Made by a program: the position numbers and the translations under genes. A stretch of 64,000 nt of DNA, taken from Thalassotalea sp. 273M-4 (GTDB lineage Bacteria; Pseudomonadota; Gammaproteobacteria; Enterobacterales; Alteromonadaceae). The notes under the pieces are model-generated. The model was not told where the DNA came from and made no database searches. It was given only the letters and a program-made list of their open reading frames with translations. Positions 47,002-57,117 of this stretch are shown piece by piece. The stretch lies in contig NZ_CP166961.1 in assembly GCF_041410465.1 (NCBI RefSeq), positions 496,001-560,000 of the forward strand, given 5' to 3'. Numbering within the stretch: the first letter of the stretch is position 1; each line of letters begins with the position of its first letter.

Positions 47002-47472
47002 ATGTCGAAAAAAATAGAAATTTTTGTTGGTTTGTTTGTTGCACTTGGTCTTGCAGCCTTTATTTCTTTGGCGCTTAATGTGGCGAATTCTGGTATAAAA
47101 GGGAATGGCGAAACCTACAAGTTGTATGCAAAATTCGACAATATCGGTGGCTTAAAAGTACGTTCACCGGTCAAGGTTGGGGGCGTTGTTGTTGGTCGAA
47201 TTTCAAATATAACCTTGGACGCAGAAGATTATATTCCTATTGTTACGCTAAACATTTACTCGCAATATAATCAATTTTCAGAAGCTGCATCGTTATCAAT
47301 TTTAACGGCAGGTCTGCTAGGAGAGCAGTACATTGGATTGGATCCAGGCTTTATTGATGAAGACTTAGGGATTGGTATTTTAGAACCTGAGTCCTACATC
47401 GAAGACACAAAATCAGCCATTGTGTTGGAAGAGCTTATCGGACAGTTTTTATTTAGTCAGGCTGAAGATTAA
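47002..47472 (+). CDS. mlaD: Phospholipid-binding MCE protein MlaD
   Basis: 156 residues. N-terminal membrane helix (about 7-27), then the MCE domain with 'YKLYAKFDNIGGLKVRSPVKVGGVVVGRI' landmarks (AKFDNIGGL, SPVKVGGVVVG) and 'LLGEQYIGL'. Forms the hexameric ring on MlaE. Slightly short at the C-terminus compared with E. coli (183), lacking most of the tail. Separate from mlaE by 149 bp. Confidence 0.94.
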   Translation: MSKKIEIFVGLFVALGLAAFISLALNVANSGIKGNGETYKLYAKFDNIGGLKVRSPVKVGGVVVGRISNITLDAEDYIPIVTLNIYSQYNQFSEAASLSILTAGLLGEQYIGLDPGFIDEDLGIGILEPESYIEDTKSAIVLEELIGQFLFSQAED

Positions 47473-47489
47473 TTTAACAGGAAAGCTAT

Positions 47490-48182
47490 ATGAGACGTAT
47501 TACTAAGCCATTATGGCAATTTTGGGTGTTTACCTGTTTAATTCTTGGTTTTAGTCACCATGCGACTGCTGAGCAAATTAATGCCAAAAACCCCTATCAA
47601 TTAATTCAGCAAGTGGGTGATATCACCTTTAAGCGCTTTGCTAATGAAGAGGCTGAAATTAAGAAAAACCCAGAATTACTTAAAGACATCGTTCGTGAAG
47701 AGTTGATGCCTTATGTTTTTTATCAATATGCGGGCTTAAAAGTACTTGGTAACTACCGTAAGTCGGCATCAAAAGAAGAACTTAAGGACTTTCTTGTCGC
47801 TTTTAGAGAGTATTTAATTACTTCCTACGCTCAGGTTTTTACCTTATACGACAACCAAGAAGTGGTGTTTAATCCAATTAAGGAAATCGACAAAGAAAGC
47901 ATCGTGATGGTTCCTGTCGATATTCTTATGGGCGAAGGTAATATTATAAATCTCGTTTTTAAAGTGCGACTCAATAACAAGACTAATGAGTGGCAGGCGT
48001 ATGACCTAGTGGCTGAAGGCATCAGCATGTTGGACAGCAAAACAAAAGAGTTACGCAGTATTCTTGCTCAAAATGGTGTTCCTAGAGTGACCGAAATGCT
48101 ACTTGAAAAGAGCAAACGTAAGATTGAATTCAAAGACGGTGAAAATCTTAATACTAAAATACAGGAACAAGCCGGGAGTTAG
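47490..48182 (+). CDS. mlaC: Periplasmic phospholipid carrier MlaC
   Basis: 230 residues, signal peptide cleaved near 'HHATA', then the MlaC/ABC-toluene tolerance domain ('NPYQLIQQVGDITFKRF', 'FRLLVREELMPYV'-like segment 'IVREELMPYVFYQYA', 'WQAYDLVAEGISML'). Shuttles phospholipid between MlaA in the outer membrane and MlaD. mlaA itself is not in this window. Confidence 0.93.
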   Translation: MRRITKPLWQFWVFTCLILGFSHHATAEQINAKNPYQLIQQVGDITFKRFANEEAEIKKNPELLKDIVREELMPYVFYQYAGLKVLGNYRKSASKEELKDFLVAFREYLITSYAQVFTLYDNQEVVFNPIKEIDKESIVMVPVDILMGEGNIINLVFKVRLNNKTNEWQAYDLVAEGISMLDSKTKELRSILAQNGVPRVTEMLLEKSKRKIEFKDGENLNTKIQEQAGS

Positions 48183-48184
48183 TT

Positions 48185-48487
48185 TTGGCAAATCAATTTA
48201 GTGTATCTGTTATCGACGATGGTCAGCTGGCCATTGTCGGTGAATTAAGCCAACACAGTATTATCGGCAAGCAAAATAAGTATTTTCAAGAAGTCATCGA
48301 TAATCCAAATCCAGTTATTGATTTATCATCAATTAATAAAATAGATACGGCCGGGTTAGCGTGGTTGATCTGCTTAAATGAATACGCTTTAAACAACCAA
48401 ATTTCGCTAACCTATTCCCAACCACCACAAGAATTGGTTAAACTTGCAAAATTAAGCCAGGTATACGACTTTCTACCTTGGCAATAA
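48185..48487 (+). CDS. mlaB: STAS-domain subunit MlaB
   Basis: 100 residues, TTG start at 48185, two bases after the mlaC stop. The STAS motif 'KIDTAGLAWLI' contains the conserved DTAG with the functional threonine. MlaB binds MlaF and is needed for ATPase activity. The 12-bp palindrome GGTAAGCTTACC (48497-48508) lies just after its stop. Confidence 0.9.
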   Translation: MANQFSVSVIDDGQLAIVGELSQHSIIGKQNKYFQEVIDNPNPVIDLSSINKIDTAGLAWLICLNEYALNNQISLTYSQPPQELVKLAKLSQVYDFLPWQ

Positions 48488-48534
48488 CATAACTGGGTAA
48501 GCTTACCTGGTTCTATTAATTGGAGATAATTGAA

Positions 48535-48792
48535 GTGGACGTCAACGAAATAAAGTCGATGCTTAACGAAGCATTAGACCTATCTGATTTACACGTAACC
48601 TTTGATGGGTCGCAATGTACAATTATGGCTGTATCAGACATGTTTGCTGATATGAGCCGAGTGAAAAAGCAACAAACAGTGTATGCGCCATTATCAGAGG
48701 CGATAAACCAAGGTGTGATCCACGCTGTAACCATTAAAACATTTACAAACGAGCAATGGCGCCGTGAAAAAATGTTTAATCTCCCATCGTAA
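48535..48792 (+). CDS. ibaG: BolA-family protein IbaG
   Basis: 85 residues from GTG 48535, chosen because GGAG lies at 48522-48525; a TTG at 48520 overlaps that site. The BolA motif 'MSRVKKQQTVYAPLSEAI' and the conserved 'IHAVTIKTFT' with the glutaredoxin-facing histidine are present. Monothiol-glutaredoxin partner, acid-stress associated in E. coli. Conserved position between mlaB and murA. Confidence 0.93.
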   Translation: MDVNEIKSMLNEALDLSDLHVTFDGSQCTIMAVSDMFADMSRVKKQQTVYAPLSEAINQGVIHAVTIKTFTNEQWRREKMFNLPS

Positions 48793-50079
<1,287 letters not shown>

Positions 50080-50118
50080 TATCATTGCCAAGTGTGTACA
50101 ATACGACCACACTAAACA

Positions 50119-50147
50119 AAAAAAAGCCGGTATCACCGGCTTTTTTT
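50119..50147. terminator. Bidirectional terminator between murA and degS
   Basis: GCCGG (50126-50130) pairs with CCGGC (50136-50140) over TATCA; flanking A-run (50118-50125) and T-run (50141-50147) make it work for both converging units. Confidence 0.9.
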
Positions 50148-50182
50148 GTACATTTTATTTAGTTATTAGACAATGTTTGAAT

Positions 50183-51244
50183 TTAGTTTGGCAATTCTTC
50201 AATTTTTACCGGGATCATAATGCGTTGATTTTGTCTTATAACGCCAAAATCCAAAGTGCTACCAGGGGCAGTTTCGGCAATAATATCGAGGGCATGGTTA
50301 ATGCTTTCAATATTGATGTTATCGATTTGATAAATCACGTCACCAGCCAATAAACCGGCTTTTTCTGCCGGACTTTGCTCTGTTAATGAATCGATAACCA
50401 AACCTTTGAGTTGAACGTTATAACGCTGTGATACGATCCCTAACCAACCGCGAATAACCCGACCGTTGCGAATTAATTGCTCCATAACGCTGGCCGCTAA
50501 CTTATAAGGAATGGCAAAGAAAATTCCTTGAATGTTTAACTGTGGATTTGAACGTTTAAATTGCGCTGTGGTTATACCCACCAAATCACCGTTGGAATTG
50601 ACTAACGCACCTCCAGAATTGCCATCATTGATTGCCGCATCCATTTGTAAAAACTCACGATAGCTCGACGAGCTTAAACTGTTTCGACCGGTCGCAGATA
50701 TTATTCCTTGTGTAACCGTTTGCCCCAGGTTTAATGGATTACCTATAGCTAGGACGACGTCGCCAACGAGAGGAGTCAACCCCTCTTCAACAGGAATGGT
50801 TGGCAGGTTTTGTGCTTGAACTTTTAATACTGCCAAATCGGTCAGTAAGTCCTTACCTATGAGCTCGGCGCTTAGCAGTGTGCTGTCTTGCAGTACCACC
50901 GTGATTTGCTCGGCGTTTAGGACCACATGGTAGTTGGTTAAGATATAGCCCCTAGAGTCCATAATAACGCCTGAGCCAAGTTTTACGCGTTGAATTTGGG
51001 TATTGCGATAGCGCGGGCTAGATTCAATCGTTTCAGAATAGATATTTACAACCGCTGGTGCTGCTTTGGCGATGGCACTGGCGTAAGATATTGGTGGTGT
51101 TTTTTTCGTTGAAGGTGAAAAAATATCAAAAGAGACATCGTTGCCATTACGTAAATCAGGGATAAGAATAAGCAACACCACAGCGGTTAACACACCGTAG
51201 CTACAGGCTCTGAGGATATAAGATAAAAGAGAAATTATTTTCAA
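50183..51244 (-). CDS. degS: Periplasmic site-1 protease DegS
   Basis: 353 residues. N-terminal membrane anchor (about 15-30), trypsin-like protease with triad H106, D136, S210 (GNSGGA), and one PDZ domain (about 255-345). DegS senses misfolded outer-membrane proteins and cuts RseA to release sigma-E. Single PDZ and retained anchor distinguish it from DegQ upstream. Convergent with murA. Confidence 0.95.
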   Translation of the reverse strand: MKIISLLSYILRACSYGVLTAVVLLILIPDLRNGNDVSFDIFSPSTKKTPPISYASAIAKAAPAVVNIYSETIESSPRYRNTQIQRVKLGSGVIMDSRGYILTNYHVVLNAEQITVVLQDSTLLSAELIGKDLLTDLAVLKVQAQNLPTIPVEEGLTPLVGDVVLAIGNPLNLGQTVTQGIISATGRNSLSSSSYREFLQMDAAINDGNSGGALVNSNGDLVGITTAQFKRSNPQLNIQGIFFAIPYKLAASVMEQLIRNGRVIRGWLGIVSQRYNVQLKGLVIDSLTEQSPAEKAGLLAGDVIYQIDNINIESINHALDIIAETAPGSTLDFGVIRQNQRIMIPVKIEELPN

Positions 51245-51436
51245 AGGATCAAGGGTTTATTATTCACATTTTGTTAAATGGTAGCACTTATTAATTAATA
51301 TTTATACGTCATTGTGCGAGCAACATAAAGGCCATATTAGATAGAGCGAAATGAAAAATTCCAGACTAGCTTATTAAAATGTAAGTAAGGCGCGAGAAAT
51401 TGAAGCTTACTCGCACCTTTTTACCGTTATGCAAAC

Positions 51437-52792
51437 TTAATTAATCATTAAGTAAAGTTCGGTTTTACCACGAATTATATTGAGTGCTACCACCCCATTG
51501 ATGCCATCAAGCGCGCTTCGTAATTCGCCAAGGTTTTCAACTCTTGAACGGTTAACACCTGCAATAATGTCGCCTTTTTTTAAGCCAACGGCGGCGGCTC
51601 GTGATTGCGGTTCGACGTCGTTGACTATCACTCCAAGCCCGTTGGTGTTACTGCTCAATTCGGCGCCGTCTAACATCGGGTGAAGACTAGACGCTGCGAT
51701 GTTCGCGTCAGGTATTGATTTTAAGGTGACTTTAACTTCCCTCTCATCGCCATCGCGTAAAAAGGTGATGTCAACGGTATTACCAGCCCCAATAGAGCCG
51801 ATTTTTCCACGTAGTTCATTGAAGTTTTTGATTTTTTTACCATTAACTTTGGTAATAATGTCCCCGGCTTTCAACCCTGCTTCTTCGGCCGCAGAGTTTG
51901 GTGTTACTTGGCTTACAAACCCACCTTGATTTGTTTCAAGATCCATCGCCTTGGCTAACTCGGAGTTTATGGAACTGCCGGTAATGCCAAGGACACCGCG
52001 TCTTACTTCACCGTACTCAATGATTTGATTAATTAGGTTTTTCATCATGTTACTGGGGATGGCAAAACCAATCCCGACATTACCGCCATTAGGGCCTAAA
52101 ATAGCGGTGTTGATGCCAATCAACTCGCCCCGTAAATTGACTAATGCGCCACCAGAGTTACCACTGTTAATCGCTGCATCTGTTTGAATAAAGTCTTCAA
52201 AATTTTCAATGTTAAGACCACTTCGCCCTAGCGCACTAACAATCCCTGAAGTCACGGTTTGACCTAAACCAAAAGGGCTACCAATAGCAACGGCAAAATC
52301 ACCAACTCGAAGCTCATCAGAATCGGCTATGCCAATTTCTGTTAAATCATCCGATTCTATTTGTAATAGAGCAATATCAGATTGAGAGTCTGAACCGATT
52401 TTTTTCGCTTCAACTTGACGACCATCTTTTAATGTTATGATGATTTCATCGGCTTGATCGATAACATGGTGATTGGTGACAATATAGCCTTTATCAGCAT
52501 CGATAATCACCCCAGAGCCTAAGCTTCGAAATGGGCGCTCTTGAGGTTGTTGTTGTCCCCGTCGTTGACCAAAGAAAAATCGAAAGGCATCTGGGATTTG
52601 CTGATTAACTTCTTGCGTACCCGCCACAGATATACTGACAACAGCCGGTGTGGCTTGTTCAAGCATGGGCGCCAAACTTGGTAGTTTTTGACCACCAATA
52701 GAAAAAGGTAAGGCTGCTGTTGCTGTTACGGGTAATAAGCTTAACGTACCGGCAATCAATGCAATGCGAGTGATGGTTGATATTTTTGTCAT
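51437..52792 (-). CDS. degQ: Periplasmic serine endoprotease/chaperone DegQ (DegP-like)
   Basis: 451 residues from ATG 52792, preceded by GGAGCTCTAACG; a longer frame from 52816 lacks support. Signal peptide cleaved near residue 26, protease domain with triad H109, D139, S213, and two PDZ domains (about 260-350 and 365-450). The short loop region (about 60-90) fits DegQ rather than DegP. Degrades and refolds misfolded periplasmic proteins. Stands 192 bp upstream of degS. Confidence 0.94.
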   Translation of the reverse strand: MTKISTITRIALIAGTLSLLPVTATAALPFSIGGQKLPSLAPMLEQATPAVVSISVAGTQEVNQQIPDAFRFFFGQRRGQQQPQERPFRSLGSGVIIDADKGYIVTNHHVIDQADEIIITLKDGRQVEAKKIGSDSQSDIALLQIESDDLTEIGIADSDELRVGDFAVAIGSPFGLGQTVTSGIVSALGRSGLNIENFEDFIQTDAAINSGNSGGALVNLRGELIGINTAILGPNGGNVGIGFAIPSNMMKNLINQIIEYGEVRRGVLGITGSSINSELAKAMDLETNQGGFVSQVTPNSAAEEAGLKAGDIITKVNGKKIKNFNELRGKIGSIGAGNTVDITFLRDGDEREVKVTLKSIPDANIAASSLHPMLDGAELSSNTNGLGVIVNDVEPQSRAAAVGLKKGDIIAGVNRSRVENLGELRSALDGINGVVALNIIRGKTELYLMIN

Positions 52793-53361
52793 AGCGTTAG
52801 AGCTCCAAATGATCATTCTAATTTTTATACGAACTACTTTGCGAACACGCTCAATTGGCTGAGGTCTGACAAGGGTAAATCAGCCAGACTAAATCGTGTT
52901 ATTCAATAGTGTTGTGCAATCAAACCTGCTGTTGAGGTTTACGGTAAAAATTAAAACTCACCCAAGTTGAATAAAGTGTAGCAAATTGAGTGGGTAAATA
53001 TTATACCAATCCCACTAAGTTTTTGCTCACTCAAGAAAATATCAAGGTTTTGCGACCAGTTATTGATTGCAGGCAATGGTCATTCCCTTGTCAAAATCAA
53101 TAAGGCAGAATAAAAACCTTTAAAATTCGCTCTTTGGGAGTGGATCAGATAGTTATTAATGGCTTTAAATTTTTATACCATAGAATGACTATGCTAAAAA
53201 ATTTAACGTGTTAATGAACTTCTGATGTCACTCTGTGTTGTGCAAAAACTTAATGGTATTGGTATTAGATAGTGTTGAACCTGAAGAATTTCAACAGGTT
53301 CTCTAATGATTTAATTGACTTTGGTGGTTAAGAAAAGTTCCACCAGGGCAGGGAGACTATT
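52793..53361. other. Non-coding region between degQ and zapG, holding a MITE
   Basis: No gene. The degQ promoter must lie near 52800-52990. Most of the remainder is the MITE-like element at 53001-53267. Just past it GAACCTG (53277-53283) pairs with CAGGTTC (53295-53301) over an 11-nt loop. Confidence 0.6.
53001..53267. mobile_element. MITE-like non-autonomous element with 26-bp terminal inverted repeats
   Basis: The left end (53001-53026, beginning TTATACCAATCCCACTAAG) and the reverse complement of the right end (53242-53267) agree at 23 of 26 positions; the last 11 inner bases are identical. The 267-bp element has no open frame that could code a transposase. I see no clear target duplication beyond A/T bases. 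ATACCAAT-ended repeats are, from recall, common in marine Alteromonadales intergenic regions. No second copy is in this window. Confidence 0.7.
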
Positions 53362-53808
53362 TTAGTTGTTTGTAACAATTTGTTTTTGATCAGAAAAGAT
53401 CCCACTCGGATCGGAAGAGTAGTCTCTTGGTTGTTCTGTCGGGGCTGGCGCTTCTATGCTTTTATGGCGTTTGGTTCGGGCACTGTTAGAACGAATGTGT
53501 TGTTCGGCTTCTTCTGAGAAAAATGGCATCACCGGCTGTTCAGTATTGGCTTTTTTCAATAATTGGGTACTTTTTTCCATCTGTTCCATAGCAGAGTGAC
53601 AAGCGCTGTTCATTTGAGCCAACATGTGCGCCGATTGCTCCAAATGCTCGGCAACTTCTTGCTGATATTGTTCGAAAGTCATTTTGGTTTTTTGCGACTC
53701 TTGCTCGAGTAATTTAAAGTCCTGCTCCGAAGCTGATAATTTTTTACTGACAAAAAAGCCACTTAAGGCGCCTACTGCGATACCAATAAAAAAATAAAGA
53801 AATTCCAT
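53362..53808 (-). CDS. zapG: Z-ring/elongation-associated membrane protein ZapG (YhcB, DUF1043)
   Basis: 148 residues. N-terminal membrane helix (2-20), then a coiled coil (25-90) and a polar tail ending in 'GIFSDQKQIVTNN'. 'FFIGIAVGALSGFF' at the start is typical for YhcB. In E. coli it coordinates envelope growth and division. Divergent from zapE, a conserved pair. Confidence 0.88.
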   Translation of the reverse strand: MEFLYFFIGIAVGALSGFFVSKKLSASEQDFKLLEQESQKTKMTFEQYQQEVAEHLEQSAHMLAQMNSACHSAMEQMEKSTQLLKKANTEQPVMPFFSEEAEQHIRSNSARTKRHKSIEAPAPTEQPRDYSSDPSGIFSDQKQIVTNN

Positions 53809-53981
53809 AGATGTATCCTTTTAAAACCAAAATTGTGGGAAATCGTCATCAAATGACATGTTTTCATCAAGCGTCACTGTTATCAGCCACGACTTTTCTT
53901 TTATAATAGCGTTTAATAACACATTACACATCAATTTCTTGCGGTGCAATGGTCCGACTAGTCAGTAACAGCAGTACAACA

Positions 53982-55097
53982 ATGATAAAACTTACGCCTC
54001 TTCAAAAATATCAGCAAGATTTACAACAACCTAACTTTGAATATGACAGTGCTCAGGAAAATGCGGTTAAACATTTACAACGTTTATTTGATGACTTACA
54101 AGCTCTTCCAGTAGCAACATCTCGCTCTGAGAGTTGGTTGAAAAAGTGGTTTAAAAAGTTAGGTCAAACCGAGCAAAAGAGGATTAAAGGACTGTACTTT
54201 TGGGGTGGTGTTGGTCGCGGCAAAACCTATTTAGTCGATACGTTTTTTGACAGTTTACCGTTTGAACAAAAAATGAGGGTGCATTTTCATCGCTTTATGC
54301 ACCGTGTACATGAAGAGTTAAAGCAGCTTCATGGTCAATCCGATCCGCTAAAAATAATAGCCAAAAAACTGGCCGAAGAAACCCAAATCATTTGTTTTGA
54401 TGAATTTTTTGTGTCCGATATTACCGATGCTATGTTACTGGGCACTTTATTTGAGGAGTTGTTTGCGCATCACGTTATTCTGGTCGCAACATCAAATATT
54501 ATACCCGATGAGCTTTATCGCAATGGCTTACAACGAGCAAGGTTTTTACCCGCAATCGAGTTAATTAATCAACACTGCGACGTGGTGAATGTCGATAGTG
54601 GTATTGACTATCGATTACGGACATTAGAACAAGCCGAGATCTACCATTTTCCGTTAGATCAAGCGGCCGATGACAATTTAGAGCGCTACTTTAAACAATT
54701 GGCGTCTGAGCATGGCGAAAAAGCTAAAGCCATAGAAATCAATCATCGCTTGCTACAAACTGTTGAAGAGGCCGATGGGGTGGTTCATTTTGAATTTTCG
54801 CAACTGTGTGAAAGCGCCCGCAGTCAGCTAGACTATATGGAGTTGAGTCGACTTTATCATACCGTGTTGTTGGCTAATGTGACTCAAATGAACGGTGATA
54901 GCGATGACAGCGCTCGTCGTTTTATTGCGATGGTGGATGAATTTTATGAACGTAAAGTTAAATTGATCATTTCGGCAGAAGTTCCTATGGAAGATCTGTA
55001 TCAAAACGGTAGCTTAGAATTTGAATTCAAACGGTGCCTATCAAGACTGCAAGAAATGCAATCGCATGATTATTTATGTTGTCAGCATATCCCCTAG
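53982..55097 (+). CDS. zapE: Cell division AFG1-like ATPase ZapE
   Basis: 371 residues from ATG 53982, which matches the E. coli N-terminal length; an upstream ATG at 53949 would add 11 residues and neither has a good ribosome-binding site. Walker A GGVGRGKT at 75-82, Walker B 'IICFDEFFVSDI' and 'VATSNIIPDELYRNGLQRARF' identify the AFG1/YhcM family. ZapE acts at the Z ring late in constriction. Conserved next to rplM. Confidence 0.95.
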   Translation: MIKLTPLQKYQQDLQQPNFEYDSAQENAVKHLQRLFDDLQALPVATSRSESWLKKWFKKLGQTEQKRIKGLYFWGGVGRGKTYLVDTFFDSLPFEQKMRVHFHRFMHRVHEELKQLHGQSDPLKIIAKKLAEETQIICFDEFFVSDITDAMLLGTLFEELFAHHVILVATSNIIPDELYRNGLQRARFLPAIELINQHCDVVNVDSGIDYRLRTLEQAEIYHFPLDQAADDNLERYFKQLASEHGEKAKAIEINHRLLQTVEEADGVVHFEFSQLCESARSQLDYMELSRLYHTVLLANVTQMNGDSDDSARRFIAMVDEFYERKVKLIISAEVPMEDLYQNGSLEFEFKRCLSRLQEMQSHDYLCCQHIP

Positions 55098-55230
55098 GAG
55101 CCATGGGATTATGATCAGAGGTGAGCTAGGAAAAAGCCGGAAAACCATATGTTTAGACTGATAGCGGCCGATTAGTGAAGTAATTTTTCTTATTTTATTG
55201 AAAAAAATTAAATAGTTTAAAAAATATGCG

Positions 55231-55258
55231 TGATTTTTTTCAAAAATATCTATATAAT
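55231..55258 (+). promoter_or_regulatory. Promoter of rplM-rpsI
   Basis: Perfect TATAAT (55253-55258) with a weak -35 TGATTT (55231-55236) at 16 bp, in an A/T-rich region. The bases after the -10 box (TCGCGGC) form a GC-rich discriminator, typical of stringently controlled ribosomal promoters. The leader is about 125 nt. Confidence 0.6.
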
Positions 55259-55338
55259 TCGCGGCTCCCAACGTTACAACGCTTGAAAAAGCATCGGACT
55301 CGATACTCGAAGGGGTAAATGCGTAGTCTATTTAAACC

Positions 55339-55363
55339 AATAACCATACTTGGTTATTTTTTT
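55339..55363 (+). promoter_or_regulatory. Attenuator-like terminator hairpin in the rplM leader
   Basis: AATAACCA (55339-55346) pairs with TGGTTATT (55351-55358) over TACT, followed by five more T. It lies 30 bp before the rplM start. AACCAA (55335-55340) can pair with TTGGTT (55350-55355) as a competing stem. This looks like an intrinsic terminator within the leader and suggests L13 or growth-dependent attenuation. Confidence 0.6.
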
Positions 55364-55392
55364 ATGTAACTTAATTTAAAATGGGTTTTTTA

Positions 55393-55821
55393 ATGAAAAC
55401 TTTTACAGCTAAACCAGAAAGCGTACAACGCGAATGGTTTTTAGTGGACGCCGAAGATAAAACTCTTGGTCGTATCGCTACTGAGATTGCTCTACGTTTA
55501 CGTGGCAAGCACAAGCCAGAATACACACCTCACGTTGACACCGGTGATTACATCGTTGTTATCAACGCTGAGAAAGTTAAAGTAACTGGTAACAAAGCGA
55601 AAGGTAAAATTTACTACTCGCATACTGAATTCCCTGGTGGTCTTAAGCAAATTAGCTTTGAAAAGCTAATCGAAAAAGCGCCAGAGCGTGCAATTGAGTT
55701 TGCAGTTAAAGGCATGTTACCTAAAGGCCCTCTAGGTCGTGACATGTACCGTAAATTAAAAGTGTATGCTGGTGCTGAGCACAAGCATGCGGCACAACAA
55801 CCTAAAGTTTTGGAGCTATAG
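55393..55821 (+). CDS. rplM: 50S ribosomal protein L13
   Basis: 142 residues from ATG 55393, giving the canonical [10 protein letters not shown]; an ATG at 55381 adds four residues. '[23 protein letters not shown]' in parts and '[21 protein letters not shown]' are conserved. The ribosome-binding site is poor (no clear AGGA), which may reflect translational control. Co-transcribed with rpsI three bases downstream. Confidence 0.97.
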   Translation: MKTFTAKPESVQREWFLVDAEDKTLGRIATEIALRLRGKHKPEYTPHVDTGDYIVVINAEKVKVTGNKAKGKIYYSHTEFPGGLKQISFEKLIEKAPERAIEFAVKGMLPKGPLGRDMYRKLKVYAGAEHKHAAQQPKVLEL

Positions 55822-55824
55822 ACA

Positions 55825-56217
55825 ATGGCTGATAATCAATATTACGGTACTGGTCGTCGCAAGAGCTCTACAGCTCGTGTGTTTATGAAAGCTGGTAACG
55901 GTGCAATCACTATCAACAAACGTGACATCTCTGTTTACTTCGGTCGTGAAACAGCTCGTATGGTTGTTCGTCAACCGCTTGAGTTAGTTGAAATGTTAGA
56001 AAAGTTTGACCTAAACATCACTGTAACTGGTGGTGGTATTTCTGGTCAAGCGGGTGCAATCCGTCACGGTATCACTCGTGCTCTAATGCAATTTGACGAA
56101 ACTCTACGTTCTGATTTACGTAAAGCTGGCTTCGTTACTCGTGATGCACGTCGTGTTGAACGTAAGAAAGTTGGTTTACATAAAGCACGTAAACGTCCAC
56201 AATTCTCAAAACGTTAA
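55825..56217 (+). CDS. rpsI: 30S ribosomal protein S9
   Basis: 130 residues, ending in the conserved 'RKRPQFSKR' tail that touches the P-site tRNA. '[19 protein letters not shown]' and '[19 protein letters not shown]' are canonical. Three bases after rplM and followed by a strong terminator. Confidence 0.98.
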   Translation: MADNQYYGTGRRKSSTARVFMKAGNGAITINKRDISVYFGRETARMVVRQPLELVEMLEKFDLNITVTGGGISGQAGAIRHGITRALMQFDETLRSDLRKAGFVTRDARRVERKKVGLHKARKRPQFSKR

Positions 56218-56244
56218 TATTTATATTTACGTATTGTTTATTGC

Positions 56245-56273
56245 AAAACCGGCCTTTGGGTCGGTTTTTTTTT
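56245..56273 (+). terminator. Intrinsic terminator after rpsI
   Basis: AAAACCG (56245-56251) pairs with CGGTTTT (56262-56268); GCC and GGG extend the inner stem. A run of nine T (56265-56273) follows. Confidence 0.88.
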
Positions 56274-56361
56274 GCATTTTTTTAGCCAAAAAATTGAAAT
56301 AGTAACGACATAACTTTGCAGTTGCTTAAAAAACATCAGATCTTAAAAATAAGCACACATG

Positions 56362-56367
56362 TATAAT
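56362..56367 (+). promoter_or_regulatory. Probable -10 element of petABC
   Basis: Perfect TATAAT with no clear -35; the start of petA is 160 bp downstream. The inverted repeat at 56381-56399 would lie in the first 30 nt of the transcript. Confidence 0.45.
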
Positions 56368-56380
56368 GGTTTTACCTTGT

Positions 56381-56399
56381 AATAAGGTGTGACCTTATT
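56381..56399. repeat. Inverted repeat downstream of the petABC -10 box
   Basis: AATAAGGT (56381-56388) and ACCTTATT (56392-56399) are perfect arms around GTG. A further ACCTT at 56374-56378 can compete for AAGGT. Position just after the start point suits an operator. Confidence 0.5.
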
Positions 56400-56526
56400 T
56401 ATCATAGACAAAATTTTTAACATGAAATTAGCCTTTACTTTGATTTTTGTCAGTGAAAGGCGCTATTTTCGGTTAAACCACCTTTTTAAACAGAAAACTT
56501 GTTTTTATAAGTATTGGAGAAATGAA

Positions 56527-57117
56527 ATGAGCAATGCGCCGGTGAATAACGGCCGTCGACGCTTTTTGACTGTAGCTACTTCGGTAGTTGGCGGTGCAGG
56601 CGTTGTAGGTGCTGCTGTGCCATTCATTGCTTCCTGGAATCCTAGTGCCAAAGCGAAAGCCGCTGGTGCTCCAGTTGAAGTAAATGTTAGTAAAATCGCT
56701 GAAGGCCAATTAATTCGTGCTGAATATCGCGGTAAACCAATTTATATTGTTCGTCGTAGTAAAGACATAATTGATAACCTAGGTGGCCACGAAGCTTTGC
56801 TTCTTGATCCGAAATCGGAAGAAGCACAGCAACCTCAATATGCTCAGAACCAATATCGCTCAATTAACCCTGAGATATTAGTTGCTGAAGGGGTCTGTAC
56901 CCACTTAGGTTGTGCACCAACTTACAAGAAAGGTGACTTTGCAGAGCAGGTTGAAGGCGTAGACTACGGATTTTTCTGTCCATGTCACGGTTCTAAATTT
57001 GATATGGCAGGTCGAGTTTTTGCGGGCGTTCCAGCACCACTTAACTTGGTTGTTCCTGAGCACTCTTTCCCATCTGAAGGCACCCTTCTTATTGGTGTCG
57101 GCAAAGGAGAAGCGTAA
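56527..57117 (+). CDS. petA: Ubiquinol-cytochrome c reductase iron-sulfur (Rieske) subunit
   Basis: 196 residues from ATG 56527, chosen for GGAG at 56516-56519; a longer frame from 56389 is not supported. A twin-arginine signal-anchor ('GRRRFLTVATSVVGG') is kept as the membrane helix. Cluster ligands are C124/H126 (box 1, CTHLGC) and C151/H154 (box 2, CPCHG), with disulfide cysteines C129 and C153. Carries electrons from ubiquinol to cytochrome c1. Overlaps petB by one base. Confidence 0.97.
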   Translation: MSNAPVNNGRRRFLTVATSVVGGAGVVGAAVPFIASWNPSAKAKAAGAPVEVNVSKIAEGQLIRAEYRGKPIYIVRRSKDIIDNLGGHEALLLDPKSEEAQQPQYAQNQYRSINPEILVAEGVCTHLGCAPTYKKGDFAEQVEGVDYGFFCPCHGSKFDMAGRVFAGVPAPLNLVVPEHSFPSEGTLLIGVGKGEA

